From Desulfovirgula sp. (GTDB taxonomy: Bacteria; Bacillota; Desulfotomaculia; Desulfotomaculales; Nap2-2B): DNA of 40,551 nt. Under the pieces are notes generated by a model. That model was not told where the DNA came from. It ran no database searches and was given only the letters and a program-made list of their open reading frames with translations. The DNA is taken from the NCBI GenBank assembly GCA_020725585.1, contig DYES01000048.1, positions 1 through 40,551 of the forward strand. The letters run 5' to 3'. Within the stretch, counting starts at the first letter, position 1. The number at the start of each line of letters is the position of its first letter. The translations under genes and the position numbers were made by a program. Positions 30,481 to 40,488 of this stretch are shown one piece after another.

Positions 30481-32196
30481 TTGTTTTAGATCATTTACGC
30501 GCAGGCCGTACTTGCGAGCCTTGCGAACCACAGTAGGTTGCGTAATGCCCAGCACACTAGCTGCCTTATACGTGCTGCCGTACTCTTTTAAGGCCTGCGA
30601 AATGAGCTCCTTTTCCAGCAGTTCTACGGCATGCTTTAAAGATTTTGGCCTTATGTTTTTCTGCATCCCGGCATCTAAGTGCTCCAGGTCGATTTGGTCG
30701 CCGGGGGTCATCACGACCATTCTCTCGATAAAGTTTTCCAGCTCGCGGACGTTTCCAGGCCAGTCATACTCAAGCAAAAATTTGACAAAGCCAGACGAGA
30801 ACCTTTTCGCCACGCCGTATTTCCGATTAAATTGGCGGAGAAAGTGAAAAGCCAGGGGGATGATGTCCCCTTTCCTCTCTTTTAACGGCGGTATATGGAG
30901 GGGAATAATGTTTATCCGGTAATAAAGGTCTCTCCGGAACTTGTTTTCTGCCACCATCTTCTCCAGGTCCCGATTGGTGGCGGCAATGATGCGCACGTCC
31001 AGTTTGATCGGTTCCGTTCCGCCAATGCGCATGATCTGATGATCCTGGAGAGCGTGGAGGAGCTTGGGCTGAAGCTCTAAAGGCATTTCTCCAATTTCGT
31101 CTAAAAAAAGGGTGCCCTTGTTGGCCAGTTCAAACATCCCTACCTTCCCACGCCTGCGCGCACCGGTAAAAGAGCCTTCTTCAAAACCAAACAGTTCGGA
31201 CTCTAAAAGGGTCTGGGGGATGCCTCCGCAGTTAATTTTTATAAAAGGGCCTTTCCGCCGCGGACTTACGTTATGGATCAGGCGGGCAACAATTTCTTTG
31301 CCGACCCCTGTTTCGCCCAGAATTAAAATAGTTGATTCCGTTCTTGCCGCCAACTTAATTTTATCAATTAATTTGCGCATGCATTCGCTGTGCGCGACCA
31401 GCAAGCTGTTCTCACTATTTATTTCCTGAAGCAGCCGCAGTTCTTCTTGATAATGGGAAGCAATATTCTGCGCCTTTTCTAATTCTTTCCTCAAGGTATC
31501 CAGCTCCGTTATGTCGCGAACGTTGGAAACTATGCGCCAGATATTGCCGTCTTCGCCAAATATAGGCACACCTGTTACCAGGGCTTTCTGGCCTGTGCTG
31601 GTTTCGTAGATAATCGTGCTCGGCTTTTTCGTCTTGAGCACGTGAATGGCGGCGGAATCCGAATAATATCCTTTGTCGACAATCTCGTAGACGGACTTGC
31701 CAATTACTTCCTCCCTTTTGATCCCGGAAAATTCTTCCCACGACTTATTAACTTTCAGCGTTACGCCCCTTCCGTTCATAATCCAGATCCCGTCGTGGGA
31801 ATGCTCAATGACGGCCTCCAGCTCATGTATTTTTTCCAGGGCCGCTTCCAGCCTCGCTTGCATCTCCTCGTCCGATTCTTCTTTCTTCGTGACACTTTGA
31901 TACCAGATAATTGCCGCCACAACTTTTTTCTCTTGGAAAAAAGGCAAATAATAGGCCCAGTAAATTTTGGAATTTTTCCTCAATAACTCACCCTTAAAAG
32001 GCACTCCCGCCGAAAAAACCTGTCTGATATAAAATAACGGTTTTTCATCCAGGCGGTAATCCGCGCCAAAAATTTCTCCCGCGAGTGTATTCAAAGCGAT
32101 TATATGATAATTTTGGTCCACCACTACGACAGGGTCTCCCAACGCATCGCCAAGATTTAAAAACAGGCCGATCTGTTCGCTATACTGCCTATCCAT
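30478..32196 (-). CDS. Sigma-54-dependent transcriptional activator with two PAS domains
   Basis: This 572-aa enhancer-binding protein has a PAS domain at about 10-105, a coiled linker, a second PAS domain at about 125-232, a coiled coil to about 262, and an AAA+ domain with Walker A GETGVGKE at 294-301, the sigma-54 contact loop GSFTGA at 341-346 and Walker B TLFLDE. The C-terminal helix-turn-helix (YKAASVLGITQPTVVRKARKYG) is TyrR-like; TyrR-type domains bind 18-bp 6-6-6 dyads, the exact layout of the motif repeated at 25841-25927 and 29652-29973. There is no receiver domain, so the signal is probably sensed directly by the PAS domains. It is the natural candidate regulator of the island. 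GGAAG and GAGGGGG precede the ATG. Confidence 0.93.
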   Translation of the reverse strand: MDRQYSEQIGLFLNLGDALGDPVVVVDQNYHIIALNTLAGEIFGADYRLDEKPLFYIRQVFSAGVPFKGELLRKNSKIYWAYYLPFFQEKKVVAAIIWYQSVTKKEESDEEMQARLEAALEKIHELEAVIEHSHDGIWIMNGRGVTLKVNKSWEEFSGIKREEVIGKSVYEIVDKGYYSDSAAIHVLKTKKPSTIIYETSTGQKALVTGVPIFGEDGNIWRIVSNVRDITELDTLRKELEKAQNIASHYQEELRLLQEINSENSLLVAHSECMRKLIDKIKLAARTESTILILGETGVGKEIVARLIHNVSPRRKGPFIKINCGGIPQTLLESELFGFEEGSFTGARRRGKVGMFELANKGTLFLDEIGEMPLELQPKLLHALQDHQIMRIGGTEPIKLDVRIIAATNRDLEKMVAENKFRRDLYYRINIIPLHIPPLKERKGDIIPLAFHFLRQFNRKYGVAKRFSSGFVKFLLEYDWPGNVRELENFIERMVVMTPGDQIDLEHLDAGMQKNIRPKSLKHAVELLEKELISQALKEYGSTYKAASVLGITQPTVVRKARKYGLRVNDLKQ

Positions 32197-32252
32197 TTTG
32201 TCTTCCAGGCCCCCTCAAAAAAGATAAAAACCTTTTCGGAATTTCTATGTTT

Positions 32253-33200
32253 TTATAGAATAATTCCCCGCGCCATTAAAATATCCTGCTTGATCTGGGC
32301 GATCAGCTCACGGGGGGAAGCGAAGCGCCTTTCCTCGCGAATGCGCCTGATAAACTGCACCTGCAGATATTTTCCGTAAAGATCGCCTTGAAAATCGAGC
32401 AGGTGCACTTCAATATTGGGCCTTTTGTTCTGGCCGCAAAAGGTCGGCCGCACGCCGATGTTGGCCACCCCCAGGAAAGTGTCCCCATCAAGGGGAACCC
32501 GCACGGAATAAACGCCGTTGGCCGGAATCAGCACTTTGCCGTCCGGCTCCAGATTAGCCGTGGGAAAGCCCAGCGCGGTCCCTCTTCTGTCCCCGGCGAC
32601 GACCACTCCTTCGAGAAAAGGAAAATAGCCCAGATATTGGGCAGCTTTGGCTACCTCGCCTGCCTTGAGCAGCTCTCTGATCAACGTGCTGCTCACGGCC
32701 CGCCCGTCGATGATCACCGGGGGGATAACGTGCAGTTCATAATTATACTTCTCGCTGCATTCTTTCAATAAAGCGGCCGTTCCCCTCCCCTGGAAACCAA
32801 AAGTATAATTGTAGCCGACAACGATCACGCGGGCGCCCAGGCCGGCGCAAAGCACCCCGGCAATAAAATCTTCCGGCTCCGTGCGGGAAAAATCAGCCGT
32901 AAACGGCGCCCGCACCAGGACATCCACGCCGAAGCGGGCAATCATGTCTTCTTTTCTCTCCTGAGTCAAAAGCAAAGGAGGGGCGATTGCAGGGTCCAGG
33001 ACAGCCGTGGGATGGGGATGAAAGGTAAAGACGAGGGAATGCCCCCCGATTTTTTTTGCGTCTGCAACCAGTTCGCGAATTAATTTCTGGTGGCCGAGGT
33101 GCACCCCGTCAAAGTTGCCCAGGCCGACGGCCAGCCGCGGGTAGCGGTCTTTAAGGTTGTGCCAGGTCTGGTAGACTTCCACTTCTGCATAAACCCCCAT
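32253..33200 (-). CDS. ribF: Bifunctional riboflavin kinase/FAD synthetase
   Basis: This protein of about 315 aa makes FMN and FAD from riboflavin. Seen: the adenylyltransferase domain with AVGLGNFDGVHLGHQKLI, VFTFHPHP, VVGYNYTFGFQGRG and VSSTLIRELLKAGEVAKAAQYLGYF, then the kinase domain with GDRRGTALGFPTANLEP, NGVYSVRV, ANIGVRPTF and EVHLLDFQGDLYGK. The ATG at 33200 is taken as start; a GTG at 33182 would give the family-like MEVYQTW start, and longer frames lack a ribosome site. Gene order after truB is as in other Firmicutes, but rpsO, its usual next neighbour, is 16 kb away. Confidence 0.95.
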   Translation of the reverse strand: MGVYAEVEVYQTWHNLKDRYPRLAVGLGNFDGVHLGHQKLIRELVADAKKIGGHSLVFTFHPHPTAVLDPAIAPPLLLTQERKEDMIARFGVDVLVRAPFTADFSRTEPEDFIAGVLCAGLGARVIVVGYNYTFGFQGRGTAALLKECSEKYNYELHVIPPVIIDGRAVSSTLIRELLKAGEVAKAAQYLGYFPFLEGVVVAGDRRGTALGFPTANLEPDGKVLIPANGVYSVRVPLDGDTFLGVANIGVRPTFCGQNKRPNIEVHLLDFQGDLYGKYLQVQFIRRIREERRFASPRELIAQIKQDILMARGIIL

Positions 33201-33249
33201 GTAAGGATTCCACTGCATCTTTCTAGGGTTCCGGCTAAAATAGCCGTTC

Positions 33250-34167
33250 TTAAGCAACAACCGTCAAGGGTTGATAAAAATCCTTCCCTTTCTCGTCCCG
33301 TCTCTTTTCAGCAACGGCCAAAAGATCACGGCCGGCAAGCAGTTTGACCCGTTGGCCGCCATCTATGTGATCGCCGGACCCGATTATACCGGCCGGATAC
33401 AACCGGCTGCCTGCCCTCACCCGCGCTACGGCCGCAGGCTTAACCTGGACCGACGGCAAATGAGTGAGCGCTTCCGGCAAACCCACCAGGGCCGCGGGAA
33501 GGGAACCCTGCCGGTGCAGCTGGGCAATTCTCTCCAGCGTTAAAGATTTTTCCAGGGTAAAAGGCCCCACCCGGGTCCTTAAAAGAAAACTCATGTGGGC
33601 GCCGCAGCCCAGCTTTTCTCCCAGGTCGGCGCACAAAGTACGCACGTAAGTTCCGGCCGAGCAGGAAAGCTCGATCACCGCGCCCGGCGTTCTTGTCCCC
33701 AAACCAAAAACATCGATCAGGTCAATGCGGTCGATAAACACCTCGCGAGGCTTCCGCTCCACAACCAGCCCCTGGCGGGCCAGTTCATAAAGCCTCTTCC
33801 CCTGGTGTCTCACGGCGGAAGTCATGGGCGGAATCTGCCGGATTTTCCCTTCAAAAAGCTTGATCGCCGCGATCAGCTCGTCCCTGGTCAAGGCGGAAGC
33901 GCCGCGGCTGTCCACCACTTCTCCAAAACTGTCTCCCGTCGTCGTGGCCACGCCGAAGGCTATTTGGGCCCGGTAGGCCTTATCGTCCGGCAAGTATTGA
34001 ATAATGCGGGTGGCTTTTCCCAGACAGACAACCAGCACCCCGGCCGCCCCGGGATCCAGCGTGCCGGTATGCCCGGCTCTTTTCACTGCCGTCAAGCAGC
34101 GAAGATAATCGACCACATCGTGGGAAGTCATCCCGGGCGGCTTATACACATTCAAAATGCCGTCCAT
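33250..34167 (-). CDS. truB: tRNA pseudouridine(55) synthase
   Basis: This 305-aa protein makes the T-loop pseudouridine of tRNAs. Seen: GILNVYKPPGMTSHDVV, the catalytic segment GHTGTLDPGAAGVLVVCLGKATRI with the essential Asp, PPMTSAVRHQGKRLYELARQG, and CSAGTYVRTLCADLGEKLGCGAHMSFLLRTRVGPF, followed by a C-terminal PUA-like region. The ATG overlaps the stop of nrnA (TGATG). Confidence 0.97.
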   Translation of the reverse strand: MDGILNVYKPPGMTSHDVVDYLRCLTAVKRAGHTGTLDPGAAGVLVVCLGKATRIIQYLPDDKAYRAQIAFGVATTTGDSFGEVVDSRGASALTRDELIAAIKLFEGKIRQIPPMTSAVRHQGKRLYELARQGLVVERKPREVFIDRIDLIDVFGLGTRTPGAVIELSCSAGTYVRTLCADLGEKLGCGAHMSFLLRTRVGPFTLEKSLTLERIAQLHRQGSLPAALVGLPEALTHLPSVQVKPAAVARVRAGSRLYPAGIIGSGDHIDGGQRVKLLAGRDLLAVAEKRRDEKGKDFYQPLTVVA

Positions 34168-35144
34168 CAAGCCTCGCTCACCTTTACTGCTTCCACCGCC
34201 GCCTCCACCAGCCGGACCTGCAGGCGGTCAAGATCCCCTTCCAGCACGCAACCGGCGGCCCGGACGTGGCCTCCGCCCCCGAACCGGGCAGCCAGGCGGT
34301 TTACGTCAACCGCTTCCTTGGAGCGAAAGCTTACCTTGTAGCGACCCGGGGCAATTTCCCGAAACAAAAGGGCCACTTCCACCCCCCGCACCGAGCGGGC
34401 ATAATTGATCAACCCGTTGACGTGTTCGTCTTTCGCCCCCAGGCTGGCAAGAAGCTCCCGCGTAACGCTCATCCAGGCCACCCGGCCGCACGGGCTCAAC
34501 CTCAGCGTGGGCAAAGCCGCCGCCAGGACCTTCAAGTGCGCGAGCGGTTTTTGCTCGTAAATCTGGATATTGATCATTACCGCCGGCGCCCCGCATTCGA
34601 TCAGCGCAGCCGCCCGGCGATGTGTGTCCGGCGTGGTGTTTTCGTATTGAAAAGAGCCGGTGTCGGTAAGAATCCCGGCGTACAGACAGGCGGCTATCTC
34701 AGGAGTAATCCTGGCCCCCAGAAGCGCGCACAGGTCCTGCACGATCTCCGCCGTGGCCGCCGCCTGCGGGTCAATGTAGTTATAGTCGGCGAAATGGTGA
34801 GAGCTGGCGTGATGATCTATATTGCAAACCGTCAGGCGGCGCTCCAGCAAGGCGCGCAAAACACCCAGGCGCTCGGGAACGGAGCAATCCAGGACCATAA
34901 AGGTGTCGTAATCCACGGTTAAGGCGCTTTCGCCGATGGCAAAATCCGCCGCCCCCGGCAAAAAGAGATAAATTTCCGGAACGGGGTCCGGAAGGGCCAT
35001 GGTTACCTCTTTGCCCAGCTGGGTAAGCGCCAGACCCAGCGCCGCTACAGAACCGACGCAATCGCCGTCGGGCATGACGTGCCCGCTGATAATTACCTTC
35101 CGGGACTGCTGCAGCGCCCCTGCAATGGCCCGCAGATCATTCAT
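34167..35144 (-). CDS. nrnA: DHH/DHHA1 nanoRNase/pAp phosphatase
   Basis: This 325-aa protein degrades short oligoribonucleotides and dephosphorylates pAp in relatives. Seen: [25 protein letters not shown], the DHH motif in [29 protein letters not shown], and the DHHA1 domain ending with [13 protein letters not shown]. The ATG at 35144 follows GGGGAG and overlaps the end of rbfA by 8 bp; a longer frame to 35168 is not needed. pAp hydrolysis would matter in a cell that activates sulfate, but this gene belongs to the translation operon. Confidence 0.95.
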   Translation of the reverse strand: MNDLRAIAGALQQSRKVIISGHVMPDGDCVGSVAALGLALTQLGKEVTMALPDPVPEIYLFLPGAADFAIGESALTVDYDTFMVLDCSVPERLGVLRALLERRLTVCNIDHHASSHHFADYNYIDPQAAATAEIVQDLCALLGARITPEIAACLYAGILTDTGSFQYENTTPDTHRRAAALIECGAPAVMINIQIYEQKPLAHLKVLAAALPTLRLSPCGRVAWMSVTRELLASLGAKDEHVNGLINYARSVRGVEVALLFREIAPGRYKVSFRSKEAVDVNRLAARFGGGGHVRAAGCVLEGDLDRLQVRLVEAAVEAVKVSEA

Positions 35145-35499
35145 GAATATTGTCTCCCCTGCCCTCAATCTCTTTCAAAAGCCGCGTCACCCGGACGCCC
35201 CGGGCAATTGACGTATCCAATTTGAAGCTGATCTCGGGCGTATGCCGCAGCCTGATCCGCTTCCCCAGCTCGCTGCGGATAAAACCCTGGGCGCGCCGCA
35301 AAGCCTCCATGGTTGCCTTCTGTTCCTCGGGAGAGCCCAAAACGCTGGCATAAATTTTCGCCGCCCGCAAGTCCGGCGACACCTCTACCGCCGTGATGGT
35401 CACAAAGCCAACGCGCGGGTCTTTTATTTCCTGCTGGAAAAGCATATCCGAAACTTCTTTTTTGATTGCCTCCGCCAGCCGTTCAGGACGGTAAGACAT
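35137..35499 (-). CDS. rbfA: Ribosome-binding factor A
   Basis: This 120-aa protein aids late 30S maturation. Seen: [57 protein letters not shown] and a C-terminal [31 protein letters not shown], the KH-type RbfA domain at full length. The second ATG (35499) is preferred because GGGGG is 7 nt upstream of it and only 1 nt from the first ATG at 35505. Confidence 0.97.
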   Translation of the reverse strand: MSYRPERLAEAIKKEVSDMLFQQEIKDPRVGFVTITAVEVSPDLRAAKIYASVLGSPEEQKATMEALRRAQGFIRSELGKRIRLRHTPEISFKLDTSIARGVRVTRLLKEIEGRGDNIHE

Positions 35500-35533
35500 G
35501 GTCATACCCCCAGTTTTGCCTTCGTGCCTTATT

Positions 35534-38329
35534 TTACGCCAGTTCTCGCTTAATGGTTTCGGTGGTGATGGCTTCGATGACGTCGCCCTCTTTAATATCG
35601 TTGAAGTTTTCTAAAGCCAGGCCGCATTCGTACCCTTCCTGCACTTCCCGGACGTCGTCTTTAAAGCGCTTGAGCGAATCCAGCTTCCCCTCGTAAACAA
35701 TTGTCCCGTCGCGGATCAGCTTCACTTTGGCGTCCCTGGTCAGCTTTCCTTCCTTGACGTAGCAGCCGGCAATGGTACCCACCTTAGAAATCTTGAAGAT
35801 TTTCCGCACCTCCGCCTGGCCGATGACTACTTCCCGGTACTCCGGCTCCAGCAGGCCGCTCATGGCCGCTTTAACGTCGTTGATGGCCTCGTAAATCACC
35901 CGGTAGGTACGGATGTCCACTTTTTCCGCTTCGGCCGCTTTGCGGGCGTTAATATCGGCCTTCACGTTAAAGCCCAAAACGATGGCGTTGGACGCGGAAG
36001 CGAGCAAAATGTCCGTCTCGCTGATTAACCCCACGCCGCTGTGGATGATGTTCACCCTCACTTCGTCGGTGGACAGGCTCTCCAACGCCTTCTTAAGCGC
36101 TTCCACGGATCCTTGCACGTCCGCCTTTAAGATAATATTTAACTCTTTAACCTGCCCTTCCTTGATCTGCCGGAACAGGTCGTCCAAAGAAACCCGCGCT
36201 GCCGTGGCTCTGGTCTCTTCTTCCCGCTTGCGCAAAATGCGCTTGGCGGCGATTTGCCGGGCCGTTTTTTCGTCGGCCACCACATACAAAATATCCCCTG
36301 CCTGCGGGACTTCGGAAAAGCCCAGCACCTCCACCGGCATCGAAGGACCGGCGCTTTTAAGGCGCCTGCCCAGGTGATCCGTCATCGCCCTCACCCGGCC
36401 GGCGGCGGTTCCGGCCACCACGCTGTCCCCCACGTGCAGGGTGCCGTTTTGCACCAGCACGGTGGCCACCGGCCCGCGCCCTTTATCCAGCTCCGCCTCA
36501 ATGATCGTGCCGCGGGCGGGTCGGTCGGGATTGGCCTTTAAGTCGCTTATTTCGGCCACCAAAAGGATCATTTCCAGCAGCTCGTCCAGGCCCTGCCTGG
36601 TTTTAGCGCTCACCGGCACGCAGATGATCTGGCCGCCCCATTCTTCGGGCACCAGTTCGTATTCGGTCAGCTGCCGCTTCACTCTTTCCACGTCTGCTTC
36701 CGGCTTATCGATTTTATTGATCGCCACGATGATCGGTATGTTGGCCGCCTTGGCGTGGTTAATGGCTTCCACCGTCTGCGGCATTACGCCGTCGTCCGCG
36801 GCCACCACCAGCACGGCGATGTCGGTCACCGAAGCGCCCCGCGCGCGCATGGCGGTGAAAGCCTCGTGGCCGGGCGTATCGATAAAAGTGATCTTCTTGT
36901 TATTATGCTCTACCTGGTAAGCGCCTATATGCTGGGTGATTCCCCCCACTTCCGTCGCGGTCACGTTGGTCTCCCTGATGGCGTCCAAAAGGGACGTCTT
37001 GCCGTGGTCCACGTGCCCCATCACGGTCACCACGCAGGGCCGGGGCTGCAGCCGGGCGGGATCGTCCTCCTGCTCCTGATGAAGAAGCGCTTCCTCGTCC
37101 AGTTCAACCTTTACCTGGACCTCGTAGCCGAATTCCCCGGCCACGATGGTCGCCGTCTCGTGATCGATCTCCTGGTTAATGGTCGCCAAAACGCCTAGCG
37201 CCATCAGCTTTTTAATTACCTCCGCCGGGCTTTTCTTCATTTTGCCGGCCAGTTCCTGGACCGTGATCGTCTCGCCGATGACGATCGGCTTTTTCTCTAC
37301 CGCAGGGGCCGCCCCTTTAGGCTTAACCTCTTCTTTTTTCCGCTTTCCGCCGGGAATAAAGCGCAGCTTGCGCTCAAGCAGCTGCTCCTCAACATCTCGC
37401 CATTCCCGGGCCTTTTCGTAGCGCCCCTTTTCTCCTCTTTTAGCCTTTTCCAGGGGCTTCGCCTCTTCCGGCGGCCTGGGCACTTTGAGCTGTTCCGCCC
37501 TGGCCGGCTGTACTTTTTCCAGGAAGCCCTTTTTGCCGGGCGCCGGCTTCGCGGCGGCCTGGCCCTTGCCTGCCGGCGGCCTTACAGGAGGAGCCTGCTT
37601 TTTATAGGCAGGTTCCGGCTTTTGATGACGGTCCCTGGGTTTTATTTCGTCAACCCGCTCAATTTTCTGGGGGCCGGGCTGTTTATGCTCCAGGGGCTTG
37701 CGTTCGGCCTGCCTTTGGGCAGCTGACCCTGTCTGGACCTGCCTGAGCTCGGCGGACCTGGTCTCGGACGGCCCGGGTTGGGCAGGCTTTTGCTCAACCG
37801 TTTTCTGCTCCGCCGGCTTTTGCTCCGCCACCCCGGGCTGGGGCGGCTTGCGCTGGGCTTCCGGAGAAATCCAGGGCGCCTTGGCCAGCCCGGCGGGAAA
37901 TATATCCCCTTTCGTAAACGGGCGCTCCTGATGGCGCCGGTCAGGGGGGCGGGACGGCACACGGTCAACCAGCCCGGGGCCGCTATCGTAGCCCTTGCCA
38001 GCCGTGAATTCCTTCGGCCGGCTCAGGTCGGCGACTTTTTTCGCGGGCCTCTCGGGCTGTTCGGCAGCCTTCTTTTCCGGCTCCCTGGCGGGCTGGGCGG
38101 CCTTTTTGGTCGCTGCCTCCTTTGGCGGCGCGGCAGCCTCTGGCGGCGCCGCGGCGGCAGTTCTTGCTTTCTCCTTTTCCAGCTCCGCCAGCAAGCGCCG
38201 GGCGTCTTGTTCTTCTACCGTACTCATGTGTGTTTTGACGGAAACGCCCAGAGACGTTAACCTTTTAATTACTTCCTTGCTTTCTATATTGAGCTCTTTT
38301 GCCAGTTCATGGACCCGTTTTTTGACCAT
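35534..38329 (-). CDS. infB: Translation initiation factor IF-2
   Basis: This 931-aa GTPase delivers initiator tRNA. Seen: an N-terminal IF2N domain ([20 protein letters not shown] at 5-24), a long low-complexity linker at about 55-340 rich in Pro, Ala, Lys, Glu and Gln with repeats of the type [15 protein letters not shown], a second IF2N domain ([21 protein letters not shown] near 355-375), the G domain with GHVDHGKTS at 438-446, DTPGHEAF and [12 protein letters not shown], then domains II-IV. The linker is unusually long but typical of this group. It is 15 bp after rnpM; no ylxQ gene lies between. Confidence 0.98.
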   Translation of the reverse strand: MVKKRVHELAKELNIESKEVIKRLTSLGVSVKTHMSTVEEQDARRLLAELEKEKARTAAAAPPEAAAPPKEAATKKAAQPAREPEKKAAEQPERPAKKVADLSRPKEFTAGKGYDSGPGLVDRVPSRPPDRRHQERPFTKGDIFPAGLAKAPWISPEAQRKPPQPGVAEQKPAEQKTVEQKPAQPGPSETRSAELRQVQTGSAAQRQAERKPLEHKQPGPQKIERVDEIKPRDRHQKPEPAYKKQAPPVRPPAGKGQAAAKPAPGKKGFLEKVQPARAEQLKVPRPPEEAKPLEKAKRGEKGRYEKAREWRDVEEQLLERKLRFIPGGKRKKEEVKPKGAAPAVEKKPIVIGETITVQELAGKMKKSPAEVIKKLMALGVLATINQEIDHETATIVAGEFGYEVQVKVELDEEALLHQEQEDDPARLQPRPCVVTVMGHVDHGKTSLLDAIRETNVTATEVGGITQHIGAYQVEHNNKKITFIDTPGHEAFTAMRARGASVTDIAVLVVAADDGVMPQTVEAINHAKAANIPIIVAINKIDKPEADVERVKRQLTEYELVPEEWGGQIICVPVSAKTRQGLDELLEMILLVAEISDLKANPDRPARGTIIEAELDKGRGPVATVLVQNGTLHVGDSVVAGTAAGRVRAMTDHLGRRLKSAGPSMPVEVLGFSEVPQAGDILYVVADEKTARQIAAKRILRKREEETRATAARVSLDDLFRQIKEGQVKELNIILKADVQGSVEALKKALESLSTDEVRVNIIHSGVGLISETDILLASASNAIVLGFNVKADINARKAAEAEKVDIRTYRVIYEAINDVKAAMSGLLEPEYREVVIGQAEVRKIFKISKVGTIAGCYVKEGKLTRDAKVKLIRDGTIVYEGKLDSLKRFKDDVREVQEGYECGLALENFNDIKEGDVIEAITTETIKRELA

Positions 38330-38344
38330 GAATTCACCTCCAAA

Positions 38345-38617
38345 TCATGCTTTGCCATTTAGCCCGCCCATTAAGAAATCAACGACCTCCTTTGATAAGG
38401 TACATTTTAAAGCTTTCTCCAGGCCTTTTCCCTTTAGCGCCTTCTGTACGCAAGCGCCGCTGGGGCACACGTAGGCGCCGCGCCCCGAGCGCTTGCCGGT
38501 GCGATCGATTTCAATGGTCTGCTCCGGCGTGCGTACAACCCGGATCAGCTCTTTTTTCGGCTTCATTTCCCGGCACCCCACGCACATGCGCAAAGGTATT
38601 TTTTTCACCCTGGCCAT
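38345..38617 (-). CDS. rnpM: YlxR-family RNase P modulator RnpM
   Basis: This 90-aa protein has the YlxR signature: RMCVGCREMKPKKELIRVVRT, a basic stretch, RSGRGAYVCPSGACVQKALKGKGLEKALK and a short C-terminal helix. YlxR binds RNA and modulates RNase P in Bacillus subtilis. It sits between nusA and infB, as usual. Confidence 0.95.
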   Translation of the reverse strand: MARVKKIPLRMCVGCREMKPKKELIRVVRTPEQTIEIDRTGKRSGRGAYVCPSGACVQKALKGKGLEKALKCTLSKEVVDFLMGGLNGKA

Positions 38618-38629
38618 AAAGGATCTCCC

Positions 38630-39706
38630 CTACGCGTCGGCGTAATACTCGGCATACTCCTGCCGGTAGATCTCTTGCATTTGCGATTCACTCTTGATGT
38701 CGATTTTCCAGCCCGTGAGCTTGGCGGCCAGGCGGGCATTCTGACCGTCTTTGCCGATGGCCAGCGAAAGCTGGTAGTCGGGCACGATGACCCGGGCGAT
38801 TTTTTCCTGTTCCCAGATTTCCACGGCGATCACTCTCGCCGGGCTTAAAGAGGCCGCAATGTACTTGGAATAATCAGGATTCCACTTGATCACGTCAATC
38901 TTTTCGCCGTTTAATTCCTGAACAATGTTCTGGATGCGCACGCCTTTGGGTCCCACGCACGCCCCTACCGGGTCCACGTTCTCGTCTTTGGAATAGACGG
39001 CAATTTTGGAGCGGAACCCCGCTTCGCGGGCGATGGCCATCAATTCCACCACCCCCTCGTACAGTTCCGGCACCTCCAGCTCCAAAAGGCGCTTTAAAAG
39101 ACCGGGGTGAGTCCGGGAAACCAGGATTTGCGGTCCTTTGGTGGTTTTTCTTACCTCTAAAATATAGGCCTTTAAGCGGCTCCCCGGGCGGTACACCTCC
39201 CCGGGCATCTGTTCGCCCGGGGTTAAAACGGCCTCCGCTTTGCCCAATTCCAGGTACACATTTTTTTGTTCAATGCGCTGCACTACGCCGGTAACGATAT
39301 CCCCTTCACGGCTGACGTACTCTTCGTAAATGAGATCGCGTTCTGCTTCCCGGATGCGCTGCATGACCACCTGCTTGGCCGTCTGGGCGGCGATGCGCCC
39401 GAAATTGCGGGGGGTGATTTCGGTTTCCACTATTTCCCCCACCTGGTAGCGAGGATCGATTTTTTGAGCTTCTTCCAGAGAAATCTGCAACCGGGGGTCT
39501 TCCACCTTCTCCACCACGGTCCGCTGGCTGAAAACCTGAAAATCGCCGGTTTCCCGGTTGATGTGCACCCGGGCGTTCTGCGCCGTGCCGAAATTTCGCT
39601 TATAGGCGGAAAGCAGGGCGGCCTCGATGGCGCCCAGCAATATGTCCACCGAAATGCCCTTTTCTTTTTCCAAAGCGTAAAGGGCTTCTAAAAACTCGTG
39701 ATTCAT
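38630..39706 (-). CDS. nusA: Transcription termination/antitermination factor NusA
   Basis: This 358-aa protein has the N-terminal polymerase-binding domain (1-125), an S1 domain (GVVQRIEQKNVYLELGKAEAVLTPGEQ near 135-200), KH1 (VDPVGACVGPKGVRIQNIVQELNGEKIDVI) and KH2 (LSLAIGKDGQNARLAAKLTGWKIDI), and lacks the C-terminal repeats of proteobacterial NusA, as in Firmicutes. It lies 11 bp after rimP in the same operon. Confidence 0.98.
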   Translation of the reverse strand: MNHEFLEALYALEKEKGISVDILLGAIEAALLSAYKRNFGTAQNARVHINRETGDFQVFSQRTVVEKVEDPRLQISLEEAQKIDPRYQVGEIVETEITPRNFGRIAAQTAKQVVMQRIREAERDLIYEEYVSREGDIVTGVVQRIEQKNVYLELGKAEAVLTPGEQMPGEVYRPGSRLKAYILEVRKTTKGPQILVSRTHPGLLKRLLELEVPELYEGVVELMAIAREAGFRSKIAVYSKDENVDPVGACVGPKGVRIQNIVQELNGEKIDVIKWNPDYSKYIAASLSPARVIAVEIWEQEKIARVIVPDYQLSLAIGKDGQNARLAAKLTGWKIDIKSESQMQEIYRQEYAEYYADA

Positions 39707-39717
39707 GCGCTACCCTC

Positions 39718-40176
39718 CTAGAATTCCGCCACCAGGCGGGCCGAAGCGATTCTCTCCAGGGCGATGGCCACTACCTGATCGTCAATCTGAAGCCTTACCT
39801 CCTGGTCGGAAGCCCCCAGCAGCCTGCCGATGAATTGTTTGCGGCCCTCGATGGGGGCGAAAGTTTTAATCCTGGCCAGGCGGCCGGCAAAACGCCGAAA
39901 GTCTTGCGCTTTTTTCAGGGGCCGCTCGATCCCTGGCGAGGACACCTCCAGAACGTAAGCATTCGGGATAGGGTCCTTTTCGTCCAGGAGCACGTCGAGC
40001 CTCTCCGAAAGCGCCTGGCAATCATCTAAAGTAACCCCGCCCGGCTTATCGATAAAAACCCGCAAGTAATAACGCCCCGCTTCTTTAGTATATTCCACGT
40101 CCACCAACTCGAGGTTCAACTGCTCGGCCAGCGGCAGGGCCAGATCTGTGACTACAGAGGCCACCTTTTTGCTCAT
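39718..40176 (-). CDS. rimP: Ribosome maturation factor RimP
   Basis: This 152-aa protein assists 30S assembly. Seen: NLELVDVEYTKEAGRYYLRVFIDKPGGVTLDDCQALSERLDVLLDEKDPIPNAYVLEVSSPGIERPLKK, then the C-terminal SH3-like domain ending LERIASARLVAEF. The ATG at 40176 gives the normal family start MSKKVASVV; AGGAG lies 12 nt upstream. It is the first gene of the operon behind the sigma-A promoter at 40278-40306. Confidence 0.96.
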   Translation of the reverse strand: MSKKVASVVTDLALPLAEQLNLELVDVEYTKEAGRYYLRVFIDKPGGVTLDDCQALSERLDVLLDEKDPIPNAYVLEVSSPGIERPLKKAQDFRRFAGRLARIKTFAPIEGRKQFIGRLLGASDQEVRLQIDDQVVAIALERIASARLVAEF

Positions 40177-40277
40177 GATGCCGGGGTACTCCTTTCTTTC
40201 TTTTAACTTTTGATATAAGACGAAAGAGTGGGCGCAACCCACTCCTTTCCATCCAACAACTCTCCACAAACAATCTT

Positions 40278-40306
40278 AGTATAACACATGTGATGTTTAT
40301 TGACAA
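40278..40306 (-). promoter_or_regulatory. Sigma-A promoter of the rimP operon
   Basis: On the minus strand TTGTCA (40306-40301) and TATACT (40283-40278) are 17 bp apart. The start near 40271 leaves about 95 nt of leader before rimP. Its -35 box overlaps that of the divergent promoter. Confidence 0.72.
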
Positions 40307-40327
40307 GGATAAATGCCCTGCTAAAAT
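40300..40327 (+). promoter_or_regulatory. Sigma-A promoter of the divergent phosphatase gene
   Basis: TTGACA at 40300-40305 and TAAAAT at 40322-40327 are 16 bp apart. The start near 40334 leads into the short frame and the LMW-PTP gene. Confidence 0.65.
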
Positions 40328-40366
40328 AAAAATTAACCCTGGGGCCATCAGCTGCAATGGACACGG

Positions 40367-40471
40367 ATGGCCGGCCTCATCCATAATCTGGAGTCTACCT
40401 GCAAAAGCGTAACCGCGGAAATTGAGTCTTTTCGCAAATTCCTGCTTCGCCTGGCGGATGAACTTGAATAA
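40367..40471 (+). CDS. Possible 34-aa small protein
   Basis: A short frame encodes a helical, charged peptide (IHNLESTCKSVTAEIESFRK... ADELE) and stops just before the ribosome site of the phosphatase gene. It has no clear ribosome site itself. It is offered as a possible leader peptide or small gene only. Confidence 0.3.
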   Translation: MAGLIHNLESTCKSVTAEIESFRKFLLRLADELE

Positions 40472-40488
40472 AAAGGGGGAATTGGATT

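Noticed and set aside
16944-32196. Integrase, transposase or att-site evidence at the island edges
   Set aside because: I saw no recombinase gene, tRNA or clear flanking direct repeats, so no specific mobile-element class is claimed.
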